The translations under genes and the position numbers were made by a program. Below the pieces are notes generated by a model. The model made no database searches. It worked only from the letters and a program-made list of their open reading frames with translations, and was not told the origin of the DNA. Positions 1 to 10,064 of a stretch of 64,000 nucleotides of DNA are shown here, one piece after another. The DNA is taken from the NCBI RefSeq assembly GCF_001854885.1, contig NZ_MDDV01000059.1, positions 124,001 through 188,000 of the forward strand, in the 5' to 3' direction. The stretch is from Ensifer sp. LCM 4579 (lineage in GTDB: Bacteria > Pseudomonadota > Alphaproteobacteria > Rhizobiales > Rhizobiaceae). Within the stretch, counting starts at the first letter, position 1, and every line of letters starts with the position of its first letter.

Positions 1-1
1 G

Positions 2-457
2 GTCGACGACTGGCGCGACGCCGGCCACATGATGCTGTTCGAGGAGCGGCTGACGGCCTGCATCTCGCCAGCGCTGCTCAAGGACCATCCGGTAGCCGAT
101 GTTGATGGGATGGCCGGGCTGCCGCTTCTTCAACTGGAGACGAGGCCGAACGCCTGGCGCATCTGGTTTGCGGCGCAAGGCGCCGAACCGGCGAGCGTGA
201 CCGGGATGCTCTTCGACCAATTCGCGACCATGACGCAGGCTGCGATCTCCGGCCTCGGCGTGGCGCTTCTTCCGGACTATCTGGCAGACGCCGAGATAGC
301 GGAAACGCGCCTCGTTCCGCTCTTGAAGAGGGGGGTGCCAGGCTCGGGATCCTATTGGCTGGTCTGGCCGCAATCGCGGGCCAGTTACCCGCCACTCGAA
401 TCCTTCCGCGCCTGGCTTGCCGCGGAATTGAAGCCGCAAGCAACGTCGGCTTCCTGA
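2..457 (+). CDS. LysR-family regulator, C-terminal part
   Basis: The reading frame is open from the window edge, so the DNA-binding N-terminus lies outside. What remains is the effector-binding half of a LysR regulator. It has the usual stretch in which a small hydrophobic segment (AAISGLGVALLPDYL) is followed by a strand ending in a YWLVWPQ-type motif, typical of the GcvA/AmpR-like branch. The reading frame stops at 457 with no partner gene immediately downstream on the same strand. The target genes cannot be told from the fragment. Confidence 0.8.
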   Translation, partial: VDDWRDAGHMMLFEERLTACISPALLKDHPVADVDGMAGLPLLQLETRPNAWRIWFAAQGAEPASVTGMLFDQFATMTQAAISGLGVALLPDYLADAEIAETRLVPLLKRGVPGSGSYWLVWPQSRASYPPLESFRAWLAAELKPQATSAS

Positions 458-630
458 CCGGGGCGGGGCAGGGCATCCATGAGCAGGCGCGAAGAGAGCC
501 GCCTCGCCCTGCAATCGAACCAGTCTGGCAGGAATTATCTCCGATCTTTACGTCCTGTTTTCCAGTGACGTGTATTGCATTCGTCGACAGGAAGAAAAAG
601 TGGAACGGTAGATTGCGTCACTCATCCAAC

Positions 631-2334
631 ATGGCTCTGCCGGCCAGCGGCATGGAAACCGATCTCGTCCGGAAACTGGAGCGCGCCCGGTCGCAGATCG
701 AGCAGCGTTTCCTCGATGGCGGTGCCGTACTGCTCGCGGTGCTGGACGTGCTGAACAAGCTCGGCGGCAATCTGGAGCAGCTCACGATGTCGCTTGATGA
801 GTCGGCAGCCAGGGCGACCGCCAGTCGCCTGGTCGAAACCGCCGAACAACTCTCCGCCCTGCCCAGCCTGGAGGGCGGCCGTCAAGTGCAACGTGCGAGC
901 ATCGAAGAGAGGGAAAAATCGCTCGATATCCATATCGCAGCGATGCAAGAGACGCTGCGCTATTTGCGCACCTTCGCGATGACCGCAAAGATCGCCGGTG
1001 CGGGCATTCCGGACTTCGCTGGCTTTGCCGAGGAAATCGTCGAACGCATTCAGTTCGGCACCGCCGAAGTAAATCAGCTTTCCGTAAGGCTCACCGCGCT
1101 TCGTTCGACGATTGCGGTTGCCGCGGCGCGCGGCTCGCAGACGCTCGAGCGTTACCAGAACAACATCCCGCCCATCGTGAAGAACCTCTCCCGCACTATC
1201 GAGGATCTCAATGTCGAGCGCCGCCAGCTCGCTGGTCTTGCGGAAAAGGTCGCGCAGATGACGCGCAAGGTGCAGACGAAGGTCGCAACCACATTGTCGG
1301 CGATGCAGATTGGCGACATCACCCGGCAGCGCATCGAACATTGCCAATCCGCGTTCACGATCGCGGATGCCTATTTCGCATCGCAAGAGGGGCGCACTCT
1401 CGACGGCAACGCCCGGCAGCGCATCGCGCTCCTCGTCGCGCGGCTGGTGTTCGAGCAGCTTGCCGAACTGACCGCGCATTTCGGTCGGGACTGCGCCACC
1501 GTCGTCGCGACGATCAAGGATCTGAGCAACGACATCTCCTCCCTGATGAAACTCGCTTCCGGTATCGCGCCGGAAGGCGATGGCGAAAGCGGCATACGTC
1601 GCCTGGAGACCGATATCGCAGCCGCCCGTGGCGTCGTAGCCGGCATTGAGGAGATGGCTGAAGAGGCCGCTCGGCTGAGCCGGGAAACGACGGGCACAGT
1701 GGCCGAGCTCCTCCTCGGCATCGAGACGATCCGGCTCGTGCGCACGGATATTCAGTACATGGCGCTCAATACCAACCTGCGTTGCAGCAAACTCGGGGAA
1801 GACGGTCGTGCCATCAACGTCGTCACCGCCGAGTTGCGCGCATTTTCCGCACTACTCGACGATACGGCGGCGAAAATCCTTGAGGCCCTGAAGGGGCTCG
1901 AAGCCGATGCGGCACGGCTTGGTGAAGGCGATCACGGGTTCGGCAACGATTCGCTCGACGGCCGGCTCGCAGAAGTGCTCGCACGCATCCGCGAGGCAGG
2001 CGACGTTATGGATGCCAATATTGCCAGCGTTCAGGCGACCGGCCGGGATGTTGCCTCGACGGTGGCCGCCGCCGTCGGCACGCTCGATTTCAAGACGGAA
2101 CTCGGCGACGTGCTCGCCGACTGCACCGAGCAGGCCCGTCTCGCCGTCGGGGAGACCCCGACACTTGCAGGTCTGGAAGCGGCGGTGGCCGCGATCGGCG
2201 ATCGGATCGCAAGAGTTTACACGATGAACTCCGAACGGGAGATCCATGGCAGAATTTTCGGCCCCGGATCGAGTGCGGCCGCAGCGCCGACTGCCAATAG
2301 CGATGACGATCTGTTCGAGGATGCTCTCTTCTGA
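631..2334 (+). CDS. Soluble coiled-coil chemotaxis-associated protein with a DxxxQ motif
   Basis: A 567-aa, Ala/Leu/Glu-rich, mostly helical protein with no membrane segment or signal peptide. It lies beside, and is convergent with, the ParA gene of the chemotaxis operon. Residues 229-233 read D-I-T-R-Q inside QIGDITRQRIEH. This matches the D-x-x-x-Q signature of CheZ-type CheY-P phosphatases and of the rhizobial CheT protein. The C-terminal third (SLSRETTGTVAEL..., MALNTNLRCSKLG) looks like the signalling helices of methyl-accepting proteins. The start was placed at 631 because residues upstream of it look non-coding; Met at 652 is an alternative. It could be a cytoplasmic receptor-like protein, a phosphatase, or both. 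The function is inferred. Confidence 0.7.
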   Translation: MALPASGMETDLVRKLERARSQIEQRFLDGGAVLLAVLDVLNKLGGNLEQLTMSLDESAARATASRLVETAEQLSALPSLEGGRQVQRASIEEREKSLDIHIAAMQETLRYLRTFAMTAKIAGAGIPDFAGFAEEIVERIQFGTAEVNQLSVRLTALRSTIAVAAARGSQTLERYQNNIPPIVKNLSRTIEDLNVERRQLAGLAEKVAQMTRKVQTKVATTLSAMQIGDITRQRIEHCQSAFTIADAYFASQEGRTLDGNARQRIALLVARLVFEQLAELTAHFGRDCATVVATIKDLSNDISSLMKLASGIAPEGDGESGIRRLETDIAAARGVVAGIEEMAEEAARLSRETTGTVAELLLGIETIRLVRTDIQYMALNTNLRCSKLGEDGRAINVVTAELRAFSALLDDTAAKILEALKGLEADAARLGEGDHGFGNDSLDGRLAEVLARIREAGDVMDANIASVQATGRDVASTVAAAVGTLDFKTELGDVLADCTEQARLAVGETPTLAGLEAAVAAIGDRIARVYTMNSEREIHGRIFGPGSSAAAAPTANSDDDLFEDALF

Positions 2335-2421
2335 GAACAGATATGCTCAGGGCGACTCGCGCCATTCCAAGTATGGACCCGAAACCGTACCGGTTCGTCG
2401 GAAAGCTCGATGCGCGGATGC

Positions 2422-2465
2422 CTACAGCGACCCCTTGCGCGTCTGAAAAGACACGCGGCGCTGCA
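2422..2465 (-). repeat. Nested-palindrome intergenic repeat, copy 1
   Basis: Read on the minus strand this is the same element as the copies at 18265 and 20197: an outer arm (TGCAGCG/CGCTGTA), then a GCGTGTC...GACGCGC inner stem. It sits about 90 bp after the coiled-coil protein gene. It resembles the short palindromic units scattered in rhizobial intergenic DNA. Confidence 0.6.
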
Positions 2466-2468
2466 CAT

Positions 2469-2491
2469 GCCCCGAGCTCTGGGGGGCTTTT
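2469..2491 (+). terminator. Rho-independent terminator candidate
   Basis: GCCCC, a loop containing GAGCTCT, then GGGGC followed directly by TTTT. It lies about 135 nt downstream of the + strand gene ending at 2334 and before the convergent ParA gene. A second small hairpin (TCCGGGC-acc-GCCCGGA) follows at 2526-2542. Confidence 0.5.
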
Positions 2492-2559
2492 GCACCGGCC
2501 GGTCCGATACAGCCGACGACAGCGCTCCGGGCACCGCCCGGAACCGGGTGTCTGATCCG

Positions 2560-3267
2560 TCAGGCGACGCTTCTCAGGCGCTGCGTGCCGGCACCCCTGG
2601 CCGCGGAAATATGCCCCAGTAATTCCGTTGCCAGCAAGCTGGAATTTTCCTGTGCCTTGTCGAGATTGCTCACCCGGCGCGGATCCATCGTATAGAGCGT
2701 CTCACCGCAACCGAAGATATCGCGATAGGCCGAACGCTCGATGATCGGCGTCTCGAATACGTGCACGCGCCGGGAAGCCAGCAGTTCCTTGACCGCCTGC
2801 AATGCGCGCGTCGTCACCATCGAGTTGACGCGGGTCAGGACGACCGAATAGGGAATATGAATGGCCGCCTTGTCCGCGAGATAGTGCAGCAACTCGATCA
2901 CGTGTGCGCCGCCCTGGGCGTCCATGGCCGAGCCTTGAACGGGGATCAGCACGTAGCTGGAATAGCCGACCGCCTTTGCGAGCAGCGGACTGCGCGCGCC
3001 CGGCAGGTCGATCAGCACGACGTCGGCCCTACGGAGTTCCTCGGCGACATGCCGGTCAATCGTCCCGGTGGTGACGTAGGAAACGACGGAGAGCCGCTGC
3101 CGGCAAGCTTCGCTCGCCATTTCGTACCAGCGCGTGATCCAGTGCTGCGGATCGGCATCAAGGATCGAAATCCGATACCCCCTTCGCGCAAGCTCGGTTG
3201 CAACGAGTAAAACCGCAGTCGTCTTCCCCGCGCCGCCCTTGGTGTTTGCGAAGGTGATGACCGACAT
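2560..3267 (-). CDS. ParA/MinD-family ATPase of the chemotaxis operon
   Basis: A 235-aa P-loop ATPase. It begins MSVITFANTKGGAGKTT, the deviant Walker A of ParA/MinD proteins with the signature lysine at residue 10 and the P-loop lysine at 15. The Walker A' (LIDLPGARSPL) and DADPQ motifs are present. It is the last gene of the minus-strand chemotaxis operon, after cheB. ParA homologues placed this way (PpfA in Rhodobacter, ParC in Vibrio) position chemoreceptor clusters rather than DNA. There is no ParB gene or obvious parS site nearby, which supports the protein-cargo role. The start was chosen at the Met that opens the conserved strand; an upstream in-frame Met gives an unlikely extension. 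Confidence 0.85.
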   Translation of the reverse strand: MSVITFANTKGGAGKTTAVLLVATELARRGYRISILDADPQHWITRWYEMASEACRQRLSVVSYVTTGTIDRHVAEELRRADVVLIDLPGARSPLLAKAVGYSSYVLIPVQGSAMDAQGGAHVIELLHYLADKAAIHIPYSVVLTRVNSMVTTRALQAVKELLASRRVHVFETPIIERSAYRDIFGCGETLYTMDPRRVSNLDKAQENSSLLATELLGHISAARGAGTQRLRSVA

Positions 3268-3377
3268 CGCGTGTTTCCTCGATACGGTTGCTGAGCCTCG
3301 TTCATCGCTCATCGTCGGCACCCGGCATGGTGGCCCATCCATCCTGGATGATCATGGTTAACAAACCGTCAATCCGT

Positions 3378-4457
3378 CTACCGGCGACGGTCGGCGCCAA
3401 GGATCTCTCGCGCGATCTGATCGAGTGGAACGATCTTCTCCACGCCACCCTTCGCGATCGCCTCTTTCGGCATTCCAAAGACGACGGATGTAGCCTCGTC
3501 CTGCGCGACGGTGTAGGCGCCGGCTGCCCGCATCTCCGCCATTCCGCGCGCGCCGTCATCGCCCATTCCGGTCATGATGACGCCCATGGCATTTGCGCCG
3601 GCAGAACGTGCCGCAGAGCGGAACAGAACGTCCACCGATGGCCGGTGTCGGGAGACGAGCGGTCCCGTTCGCACCGACACGATGTAACGTGCGCCCTGGC
3701 GCTCCAGCAGCATATGCCGGTCGCCGGGCGCGATCAGCACGTGCCCGCGCAGCACCGGATCGCCGTTCTCCGCCTCCTTTACCTCCACCTCGCAGAGACT
3801 GTTCAGCCGCTTGGCGAAAGCCGCGGTGAACTTCTCCGGCATGTGCTGTACGATGACGATACCGGGCGCATTGGCGGGAAGCTGCTCGAGCAGCACGCGC
3901 AACGCTTCCGTGCCGCCCGTCGAGGCACCGACGCAAGCTACCATCTCGGTCGTCTTCGCCATGGCCCTGCCGCTCGGCGGCGGAAGCACCGCGTCCGCGG
4001 TGAGCTTTGCCGGCGTCGTCGCCGGGTCCGGCAGGCGCCGCGCCGCGCCGAGGCGTGCGGCCGCTGCGCCTCTTACGGCCTCGCGGATGCGCATGCCCTG
4101 TTCGGCGAGGTAGTCTGCAGCGCCGATTTTCGGCTTCAGGATGACATCGACGGCGCCGGCCTCGAGTGCCTGCATCAGCGTGGCGGATCCCTCTTCCGTC
4201 AGCGAGGAACACATGACGATGGGGATCGGCCGCTGCGACATGATCTTGCGCAGGAAGGTGATGCCGTCCATGCGTGGCATCTCGACGTCGAGGGTAATGA
4301 CATCGGGCAATTCCTCCTGGATCTTGCGCGCCGCCACATAGGGGTCGGAGGCCGCACCCATCACCTGGATCTCGGCATCCTGCTCCAGAACATGGGTCAG
4401 CGCCTGCCGGACACTCGCTGAATCGTCGATAATGAGGACGCGGATTTTCCCTGCCAT
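3378..4457 (-). CDS. cheB: CheB, chemoreceptor methylesterase/deamidase
   Basis: A 359-aa two-domain response regulator. The receiver domain (residues 1-120) has the acidic DD pair at 11-12 and the phospho-acceptor Asp57 in [11 protein letters not shown]. The C-terminal CheB_methylest domain has the catalytic Ser in GASTGG, the His in VQHMPEKFT and the Asp in GMGDDGARG. It removes methyl groups from receptor glutamates when phosphorylated by CheA. It directly follows cheR in the operon (9-bp gap). The start follows the family N-terminus ([13 protein letters not shown]). Confidence 0.95.
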   Translation of the reverse strand: MAGKIRVLIIDDSASVRQALTHVLEQDAEIQVMGAASDPYVAARKIQEELPDVITLDVEMPRMDGITFLRKIMSQRPIPIVMCSSLTEEGSATLMQALEAGAVDVILKPKIGAADYLAEQGMRIREAVRGAAAARLGAARRLPDPATTPAKLTADAVLPPPSGRAMAKTTEMVACVGASTGGTEALRVLLEQLPANAPGIVIVQHMPEKFTAAFAKRLNSLCEVEVKEAENGDPVLRGHVLIAPGDRHMLLERQGARYIVSVRTGPLVSRHRPSVDVLFRSAARSAGANAMGVIMTGMGDDGARGMAEMRAAGAYTVAQDEATSVVFGMPKEAIAKGGVEKIVPLDQIAREILGADRRR

Positions 4458-4465
4458 GGACGCCG

Positions 4466-5317
4466 TCAGACCTTCTTGAATATCGTATTGGCGACCTGGC
4501 GCACCGGGAGGCTGATACCGCCAATGGTTTCGGAATGGCCGACAAAGAGAAAGCCGCCCGGCACGAGGCAATCACAGATGCGCGAGAGCACCTTCGCCTG
4601 GGTCTGCTTGTCGAAATAGATGAGAACGTTGCGGCAGAAGATGATATGCATCGCGTCGCCGACAGGATAGGCACTGTCCATCAGGTTCAGGCGCGCGAAG
4701 CCGATCTTCGACCGCAGACGCGGGTGCATGCGCACTTCGTGGCGCGACTTGTCGCATGCGGCCATCACATATCTTCGGCGGAGATCCGGAGCGACCGGAA
4801 CCATCATGTCGTGTGAATAAATGCCGCGTTTGGCCGCCTGAAGCACGTCCGTCGAAAGGTCGGTCGCGAGAATGCTATAGTCGACTTCGCGATTGGACTG
4901 CGCGAAATCCTCGAGGACCATCGCCATCGTATATGGCTCTGCCCCGGTGGAACAGGCCGAGCTCCACAGGCGCAGCCGCTTGTGGCCAGCGGCCAGCAAC
5001 TCGGGCAGAGCAATCTGCTCCATATATTCGAAATGCTTCGGCTCCCGAAAAAAGTCCGTCTTGTTGGTCGTTACCGCGTCGATGAGGTAGATCGACTCGG
5101 CCTCGATGCCATTCTCTTTGAAGAGATAGTCGCAATAGGCGTCGAGGGTTGGAATGCCGGTGGCCCGCAGCCGGCGGCGCAGACGCCCCTCCAGCATCGT
5201 CATCTTGGTCACCGGCATCTTGATGCCGCTATAGTCGTAGATAAAACGCGCCAGGGCGTCAAAGTTCCGACGGCTCAGCCGGTCCTCCGTCGCCTGGAGC
5301 CTCAAGGCTACCCCCAC
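4466..5317 (-). CDS. cheR: CheR, chemoreceptor methyltransferase
   Basis: About 283 aa. An N-terminal CheR_N helical domain ([20 protein letters not shown]) is followed by a SAM-dependent methyltransferase domain with the motif [15 protein letters not shown] and the conserved [12 protein letters not shown]. It methylates receptor glutamates and opposes the CheB encoded next to it. No ATG lies in frame near the expected N-terminus. A GTG at 5317, just after the cheW stop, gives the usual family length, and a TTG at 5305 is the alternative. The frame remains open further upstream, but that part overlaps cheW and is not CheR-like. Confidence 0.92.
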   Translation of the reverse strand: MGVALRLQATEDRLSRRNFDALARFIYDYSGIKMPVTKMTMLEGRLRRRLRATGIPTLDAYCDYLFKENGIEAESIYLIDAVTTNKTDFFREPKHFEYMEQIALPELLAAGHKRLRLWSSACSTGAEPYTMAMVLEDFAQSNREVDYSILATDLSTDVLQAAKRGIYSHDMMVPVAPDLRRRYVMAACDKSRHEVRMHPRLRSKIGFARLNLMDSAYPVGDAMHIIFCRNVLIYFDKQTQAKVLSRICDCLVPGGFLFVGHSETIGGISLPVRQVANTIFKKV

Positions 5318-5340
5318 CGCATGGCCTCCATCATCACGTA

Positions 5341-5841
5341 TCAAGCGTTTTCCGCCACGCGAGCGCCGATGCCCGCGAGCGCCGATTCCTCGCCCGAAAA
5401 CAGCTTTGCGAGGTTGACGATGACGACAAAGCCGCCATTTCGGCGCACGACGCCGGCGATGTAGTCCGACTGCCACCGTACGCCAATGTCGGGCGCGCCC
5501 TCGATCTCGTCGCGCCGGAACGGCGCGACCTCATAGACCCGGTCCGCGACGAGGCCGAGCGTCAGCAGTTTCACGCCGATCGGCACGTCGAGGACAAGGA
5601 TCCGTGTATGCGGGGTCTTCTCCGTCTTCGTCATGCCGAGACGAAGACGGAGATCGATGACCGGCACACCCTGGCCTCTGACATCCCTGAGGCCCAGCAG
5701 ATAGTCCGGACCGTGCGGGATCTTGAAGGCCTCTTCATGGTCGAGGATCTCCCGCACGACCTCCACCGGGACGGCGAAGACCTCGTTGTCGAGACTGAAG
5801 GTGACGAACTGGGATTCAGCGGATATGCCGGCCATGGTCAT
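5341..5841 (-). CDS. cheW: CheW-type coupling protein (second copy in operon)
   Basis: A 166-aa single CheW domain ([22 protein letters not shown] ... [10 protein letters not shown] ... LVADRVYEV). It docks CheA to receptor tips. Its ATG overlaps the stop of the mcp gene in an ATGA arrangement, so translation is probably coupled. A distinct CheW is encoded on the other side of mcp. The two copies are clearly diverged and may serve the membrane receptor and a cytoplasmic signalling protein respectively; this is an inference. Confidence 0.93.
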   Translation of the reverse strand: MTMAGISAESQFVTFSLDNEVFAVPVEVVREILDHEEAFKIPHGPDYLLGLRDVRGQGVPVIDLRLRLGMTKTEKTPHTRILVLDVPIGVKLLTLGLVADRVYEVAPFRRDEIEGAPDIGVRWQSDYIAGVVRRNGGFVVIVNLAKLFSGEESALAGIGARVAENA

Positions 5842-7535
5842 GCACTTTCGCGAAAGTCGGCGTCATCGGCATCGGGTCCGCCCATCGTCATATCGAGGGC
5901 AAAGCCTTTGCCGCGAGCCGCCTGAGACGGGGCGCTGCGCACAGTGCGTGCAGCCTGGGCGGTGGGACGTTTGGCGCCCGGAGCGGCCATCCTCGCAGCC
6001 GTCGCGCGCAGCTTTTCGGCGTGGCTGGGCTCGCCGCGAGCGGCGTTGTCGACCCTGAAGAAGGCGATCGATGCCTGCAACTCCTCGGCCTGCGCCGCGA
6101 GTTCCTCCGACGTTGCGGACATTTCTTCCGAGGCGCCGGCATTGGTTTGGGTCACCTTGTCGAGCTGCTGGATCGCTTCATTGATCTGCGCGGCGCCGAC
6201 GTCCTGCTCGCGGCAGGCAGAGGAGATTTCCGCAACCAGTTCGGCCGTCTTGCGGATATCCGGGACCAGGCGGTTCAGCATTTCGCCGGCTTCGGTCGCC
6301 ACCTGAACCGTCTCGCCGGAAAGGGTACTGATTTCGGCGGCCGCCGCCTGCGAGCGCTCGGCGAGCTTACGCACTTCCGAGGCAACGACTGCGAAGCCCT
6401 TGCCGTGTTCGCCGGCTCGTGCCGCTTCCACCGCCGCGTTCAAGGCAAGCAGGTCGGTCTGGCGCGCGATTTCCTGAACGATGGAGATCTTCTCGGCGAT
6501 CGTCCGCATCGCGTTGACCGCACGGCCCACGGCCTCGCCGCTCGCTTCCGCGTCCTTGGACGACTGGCGGGCAATCTTCTCGGTCTGGGCGGCGTTGTCG
6601 GCGTTCTGCTTGATGTTCGCGGCCATCTGCTCCATCGAGGCGGAGGCTTCCTCGGCCGACGAGGCCTGTTCGGTTGCCCCCTGCGAAAGCTGCTCCGAGC
6701 TCGACGAGAGCTCCTGGCTGCCGGACGACACATTGTCGGATGCGGAGAGCGCATCCGCGACGACGCCGCGCAGGCGTTCGATCATCGTGTTGACGTGGCC
6801 GAGCAGTTCGCCGATCTCGTCTCTGGTTGTGATCGCGGCCGTGCTGGTGAGATCGCCTTCGGCAACCATGCGTACGGCGGTCGTCGCACGCGTGAGGCCG
6901 CGGCTGATCGTGATCGAAATCCAGAAGGCCGCGATCAGGGCTGCAATCATCGCACCGGCGGCAACACCGATCATCACGCCGCGGGTCGACTCATAGGCAA
7001 CGTCGGTTTCGTCGTTGGCCTCGGTCAGCTGCTGTTTCGAGAGAGCGATCAGTTCCTCGACCGCTGCGTCGAGTTCATTGGCAAGTTCGCGAGCTTCGGT
7101 CACCGACACGCGCTGGGCTTGCTCGACGGCACCGGCCTGCATCAACGACCGGATTCGATCGTCGGCGGCATCGCCCTTGGCGGCGATTTCCTGTATCTTC
7201 AGCCAGCGCGGGCGGCCCTGCTCCGTCGAGATGCTGAGCGCCTTGTCCAGCGCCCGCTTCAGGTCGGCACGTGCCGCATCGCCCTTCGTCTGCGCCGCCT
7301 GGATATCCGTCGGCGTCGTCGCGCCGATCAGGTTCTTCTGCTGGCGAATGCTCTGGAGCTGCGCGATATTGATGCTCTGCACGAGCTCGAGCCGGGCGAC
7401 GGGTCCTTGCGTCATTGCCGTCATCGCGTCGTTGATCTGGGCGAGGCTGCGGATGCCGTAGATCGCCGTGCCGAGCAGCAGGACGATCAAGAAGGCGAAA
7501 GCCAGAGCCAGTTTGAGTTTGATCGTGAACTTCAT
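5838..7535 (-). CDS. Methyl-accepting chemotaxis protein with four-helix-bundle sensor
   Basis: 565 aa. An N-terminal membrane helix (residues 8-28) is followed by a periplasmic helical domain of about 160 aa of the 4HB_MCP type, a second membrane helix ([20 protein letters not shown]), a HAMP domain, and a long signalling hairpin. The tip sequence [20 protein letters not shown] is the kinase-contact region. The C-terminus lacks a clear CheR-tethering pentapeptide. The start at 7535 gives the family-type [16 protein letters not shown]. It is embedded in the che operon between two cheW genes and is probably the dedicated receptor of this array. The ligand is unknown. Confidence 0.93.
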   Translation of the reverse strand: MKFTIKLKLALAFAFLIVLLLGTAIYGIRSLAQINDAMTAMTQGPVARLELVQSINIAQLQSIRQQKNLIGATTPTDIQAAQTKGDAARADLKRALDKALSISTEQGRPRWLKIQEIAAKGDAADDRIRSLMQAGAVEQAQRVSVTEARELANELDAAVEELIALSKQQLTEANDETDVAYESTRGVMIGVAAGAMIAALIAAFWISITISRGLTRATTAVRMVAEGDLTSTAAITTRDEIGELLGHVNTMIERLRGVVADALSASDNVSSGSQELSSSSEQLSQGATEQASSAEEASASMEQMAANIKQNADNAAQTEKIARQSSKDAEASGEAVGRAVNAMRTIAEKISIVQEIARQTDLLALNAAVEAARAGEHGKGFAVVASEVRKLAERSQAAAAEISTLSGETVQVATEAGEMLNRLVPDIRKTAELVAEISSACREQDVGAAQINEAIQQLDKVTQTNAGASEEMSATSEELAAQAEELQASIAFFRVDNAARGEPSHAEKLRATAARMAAPGAKRPTAQAARTVRSAPSQAARGKGFALDMTMGGPDADDADFRESA

Positions 7536-7551
7536 GAGGCACCTATGTCCT

Positions 7552-8070
7552 TCAACTGTTCGCCACCACGGAGCCGACACGGTCTCCTTGCGAAACGAAG
7601 ATTGCGTTTAGGTTCGGGAGAATGATGAATTCGCCGCCTCGCTTGACGAGGCAGTCGATGTAGTCGGCGCGCCACCGCATGCCGACGCTGGGCGGCGGCT
7701 CACTGGCTGTGCGCGGCAGGGACGTCACCTCGTAGACGCGGTCCGTGCGGATACCGATGAGCGTCGCCTCGCCGTCGAGTTCGAGCTCTATGACGACGAT
7801 CCGGCTGTCGATCGTCGCCTCGCTGACCTCCATGCCGAAGGCGAGGCGGATGTCGGCAAGGGGGATGACCTTGCCGCGGAAATTGATGACGCTCGCGACG
7901 AAGGGCATGCTCCCCGGCACAGGCGTCTCCGGCAGAAGATCGAGAATCTCCTGGACGACGGTCGCCTCGATGGCGAAGGTCTCCCCGTTGAGACTGAAGG
8001 TGAGAACGGACAACTCCTCGTCCTTGCCCCAGATCGTTTGGTTGTCAGTCCTAAGTGCCACTCCGCTCAT
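7552..8070 (-). CDS. cheW: CheW-type coupling protein (first copy)
   Basis: A 172-aa CheW domain ([23 protein letters not shown] ... [20 protein letters not shown]). It follows cheA with an ATGA-type overlap (cheA stop 8067, this start 8070) and precedes the receptor gene. It is longer at the N-terminus than the second CheW. Its role is to link CheA to receptor signalling tips. Confidence 0.93.
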   Translation of the reverse strand: MSGVALRTDNQTIWGKDEELSVLTFSLNGETFAIEATVVQEILDLLPETPVPGSMPFVASVINFRGKVIPLADIRLAFGMEVSEATIDSRIVVIELELDGEATLIGIRTDRVYEVTSLPRTASEPPPSVGMRWRADYIDCLVKRGGEFIILPNLNAIFVSQGDRVGSVVANS

Positions 8071-10064
8071 CCCGCCGCTCGCAATTGCGCCTCCTGCTGC
8101 TGTCCGGCCGCGACCAGATGGGCGACGTCGAGGATCAGCGCCACGCTTCCATCGCCGAGGATAGTGGCGCCGGAGAAGGTCACGACATCGTGGTGAAGCT
8201 TGGACATGGATTTGATGACCGTCTGATGGTCGCCGATGATCTGGTCGACGACGAGACCGACCCGTTCCGTGCCGGTCGAGATGACGACTACCTTCTGATA
8301 CGGATCAGGTTGGGTGCCGGTCCGGAAAAGCTCCCTGAGGCGCAGAAAGGGGACGAGGCTGTCGCGCAGCGAAATGAAGCTGCGGCCGCGCGAACGCAGG
8401 TCTTCCTCGATTGAAAGCTCCAGGCATTCCTCCACCGCCGAAAGAGGAATGACGTAGCGGCCCCTGCCGACGCGCACGAGCAGTCCGTCGATGATGGCGA
8501 GCGTCAACGGGATGCGCAGAGCAACCTCCGAGCCCTCGCCCGGCCGGCTCGTGATGTCGATCGTGCCGCGCAGTGCCTCCACGGTCTTCTTGACCACGTC
8601 CATGCCGACGCCGCGGCCGGACAGGTTCGTCACCTGCTGCGCCGTCGAGAAACCCGGCTGGAAAATGAGCTGCAGAAGCTCCTGGTCGGTGAGCGCCACA
8701 CCCGGCTGGACGAGCCCGGAGGCCTCCGCCTTGGCACGGACCCGCTCACGGTTGATACCCCGCCCGTCATCCTTGATGGTGATGATGACCTCCCCGCCCG
8801 TCTGGTGCGCCGAGAGGACGACCCGTCCCTTTGGCGGCTTCCCGGCGGCGACGCGGTCATCCGGCGTCTCGAGCCCGTGATCGATGGAGTTGCGCACGAG
8901 GTGGACGAGCGGGTCGGCAAGCCGGTCGATCACCGTCTTGTCGACTTCGGTGCTCTCGCCTTCTGTGATGAGTTCGATCTCCTTTCCGGTCTCGCGCGAC
9001 AGGTCGTGCACGAGGCGGCGGAAGCGGCTGAAGAGGCTCGCGACCGGCATCATGCGCAGCACCATCATAGTGTCGCGCAACTCGCCCGAAAGGCGCTCGA
9101 TCTCCTCGGACACGGACCGCAGGCCGAGATCGGCGTCCGCGCCCGCAAGCTGGGTCAGGCGCGATTGGGCGATCACGAGCTCGCCCACGCGATCCATCAT
9201 CTCATCAAGCCGCTCGGCCGGTACGCGCACGTTCTCGGCCGAAGCGGGCTTCGCCTGCTTCGCATCGGCCGTGCCGGCGCTTTGCCCTGGGTCGGCCGGT
9301 ACTATTGAAACCGGCTTCGCTGCCGGCACGACTGTTGCCGAGGCCCGCGGCGTCTCCGCCCCGGTCTCCGTGATCTCGAGCGTCATCTCGTCCATCACGA
9401 AGATGAACACGTCCTCGATTTCCGAGCGGCCATGTGCGGTCTTCAGCGTCACGGTCCAGGCGAGATGGATCTCGCGCGGATCAAGGGCTTCGAGCGGCGG
9501 AACCGCCGAGGTGTCGGCGACGATGCGGCACTCGCCGAGGGCGCGCAGTTCATCGAGCAGTGCGAGGGGATTGGTGCCGTTCACCATGGCGTTTGTCGGC
9601 AGGCAGAAGCTAATCCGCCATTCCCGCAGCATACCTTCGGCTCCAGCCGAGGCGCCTGTTGCGTCGATTGCCGCAGCCGGGGATGCGCCCGCGCCGTCGA
9701 CGGCCCTCTGTAGATTTTCGAGAAGCGCAGCACTTACGGCGTCGTGATCGCCATTCGGGGTCTCAAGCAAGGCACGCATATGGTCCTGGGCCGACAGGAC
9801 CGCGGAAACGAGCTCGTGCGTCGCGGGCACTTCCCCCTTGCGCACTCGATCGAAAGCCGTCTCGCAATGATGCGTGAATGCGGCAAGCGCATCGAAGCCG
9901 AACATGGCGCCCGACCCCTTCAGCGTGTGCAGCCCGCGAAAAACCGCATCGACTTGGTCCCGATCCGCGAGATTTCGCGTCAGATCCAGCAAACCGGATT
10001 CGATTTGCTCGAGCAGTTCGGCAGCCTCCGTGCGGAAAACTGAGATCGGATCGGGGTTGCTCAT
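8067..10064 (-). CDS. cheA: CheA chemotaxis histidine kinase
   Basis: A 665-aa kinase in the standard order: HPt domain with phospho-acceptor His46 in LHTLKGSGAMFG, a variable linker rich in Ala/Pro, a dimerisation segment (RVPAERLDEMMDRVGELVIAQ), a HATPase domain (LVHLVRNSIDHGLE; DDGRGINRE; GRGVGMDVV) and a C-terminal CheW-like regulatory domain. It phosphorylates the CheY and CheB encoded alongside. It overlaps cheY by 4 bp at its start and cheW by 4 bp at its end, indicating one tightly coupled operon. Confidence 0.96.
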   Translation of the reverse strand: MSNPDPISVFRTEAAELLEQIESGLLDLTRNLADRDQVDAVFRGLHTLKGSGAMFGFDALAAFTHHCETAFDRVRKGEVPATHELVSAVLSAQDHMRALLETPNGDHDAVSAALLENLQRAVDGAGASPAAAIDATGASAGAEGMLREWRISFCLPTNAMVNGTNPLALLDELRALGECRIVADTSAVPPLEALDPREIHLAWTVTLKTAHGRSEIEDVFIFVMDEMTLEITETGAETPRASATVVPAAKPVSIVPADPGQSAGTADAKQAKPASAENVRVPAERLDEMMDRVGELVIAQSRLTQLAGADADLGLRSVSEEIERLSGELRDTMMVLRMMPVASLFSRFRRLVHDLSRETGKEIELITEGESTEVDKTVIDRLADPLVHLVRNSIDHGLETPDDRVAAGKPPKGRVVLSAHQTGGEVIITIKDDGRGINRERVRAKAEASGLVQPGVALTDQELLQLIFQPGFSTAQQVTNLSGRGVGMDVVKKTVEALRGTIDITSRPGEGSEVALRIPLTLAIIDGLLVRVGRGRYVIPLSAVEECLELSIEEDLRSRGRSFISLRDSLVPFLRLRELFRTGTQPDPYQKVVVISTGTERVGLVVDQIIGDHQTVIKSMSKLHHDVVTFSGATILGDGSVALILDVAHLVAAGQQQEAQLRAAG

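Noticed and set aside
2560-3267. Plasmid partition gene (parA of a replicon)
   Set aside because: No parB, parS or rep gene nearby, and it lies directly after cheB, so a chemoreceptor-positioning role fits better.
6021-7625. Very long open frame (over 500 codons) on the + strand across the mcp gene
   Set aside because: It is the antisense shadow of the mcp gene. The minus-strand frame has clear membrane helices and the receptor signalling tip, while the plus frame is rich in Arg/Gly/Leu with no motif.
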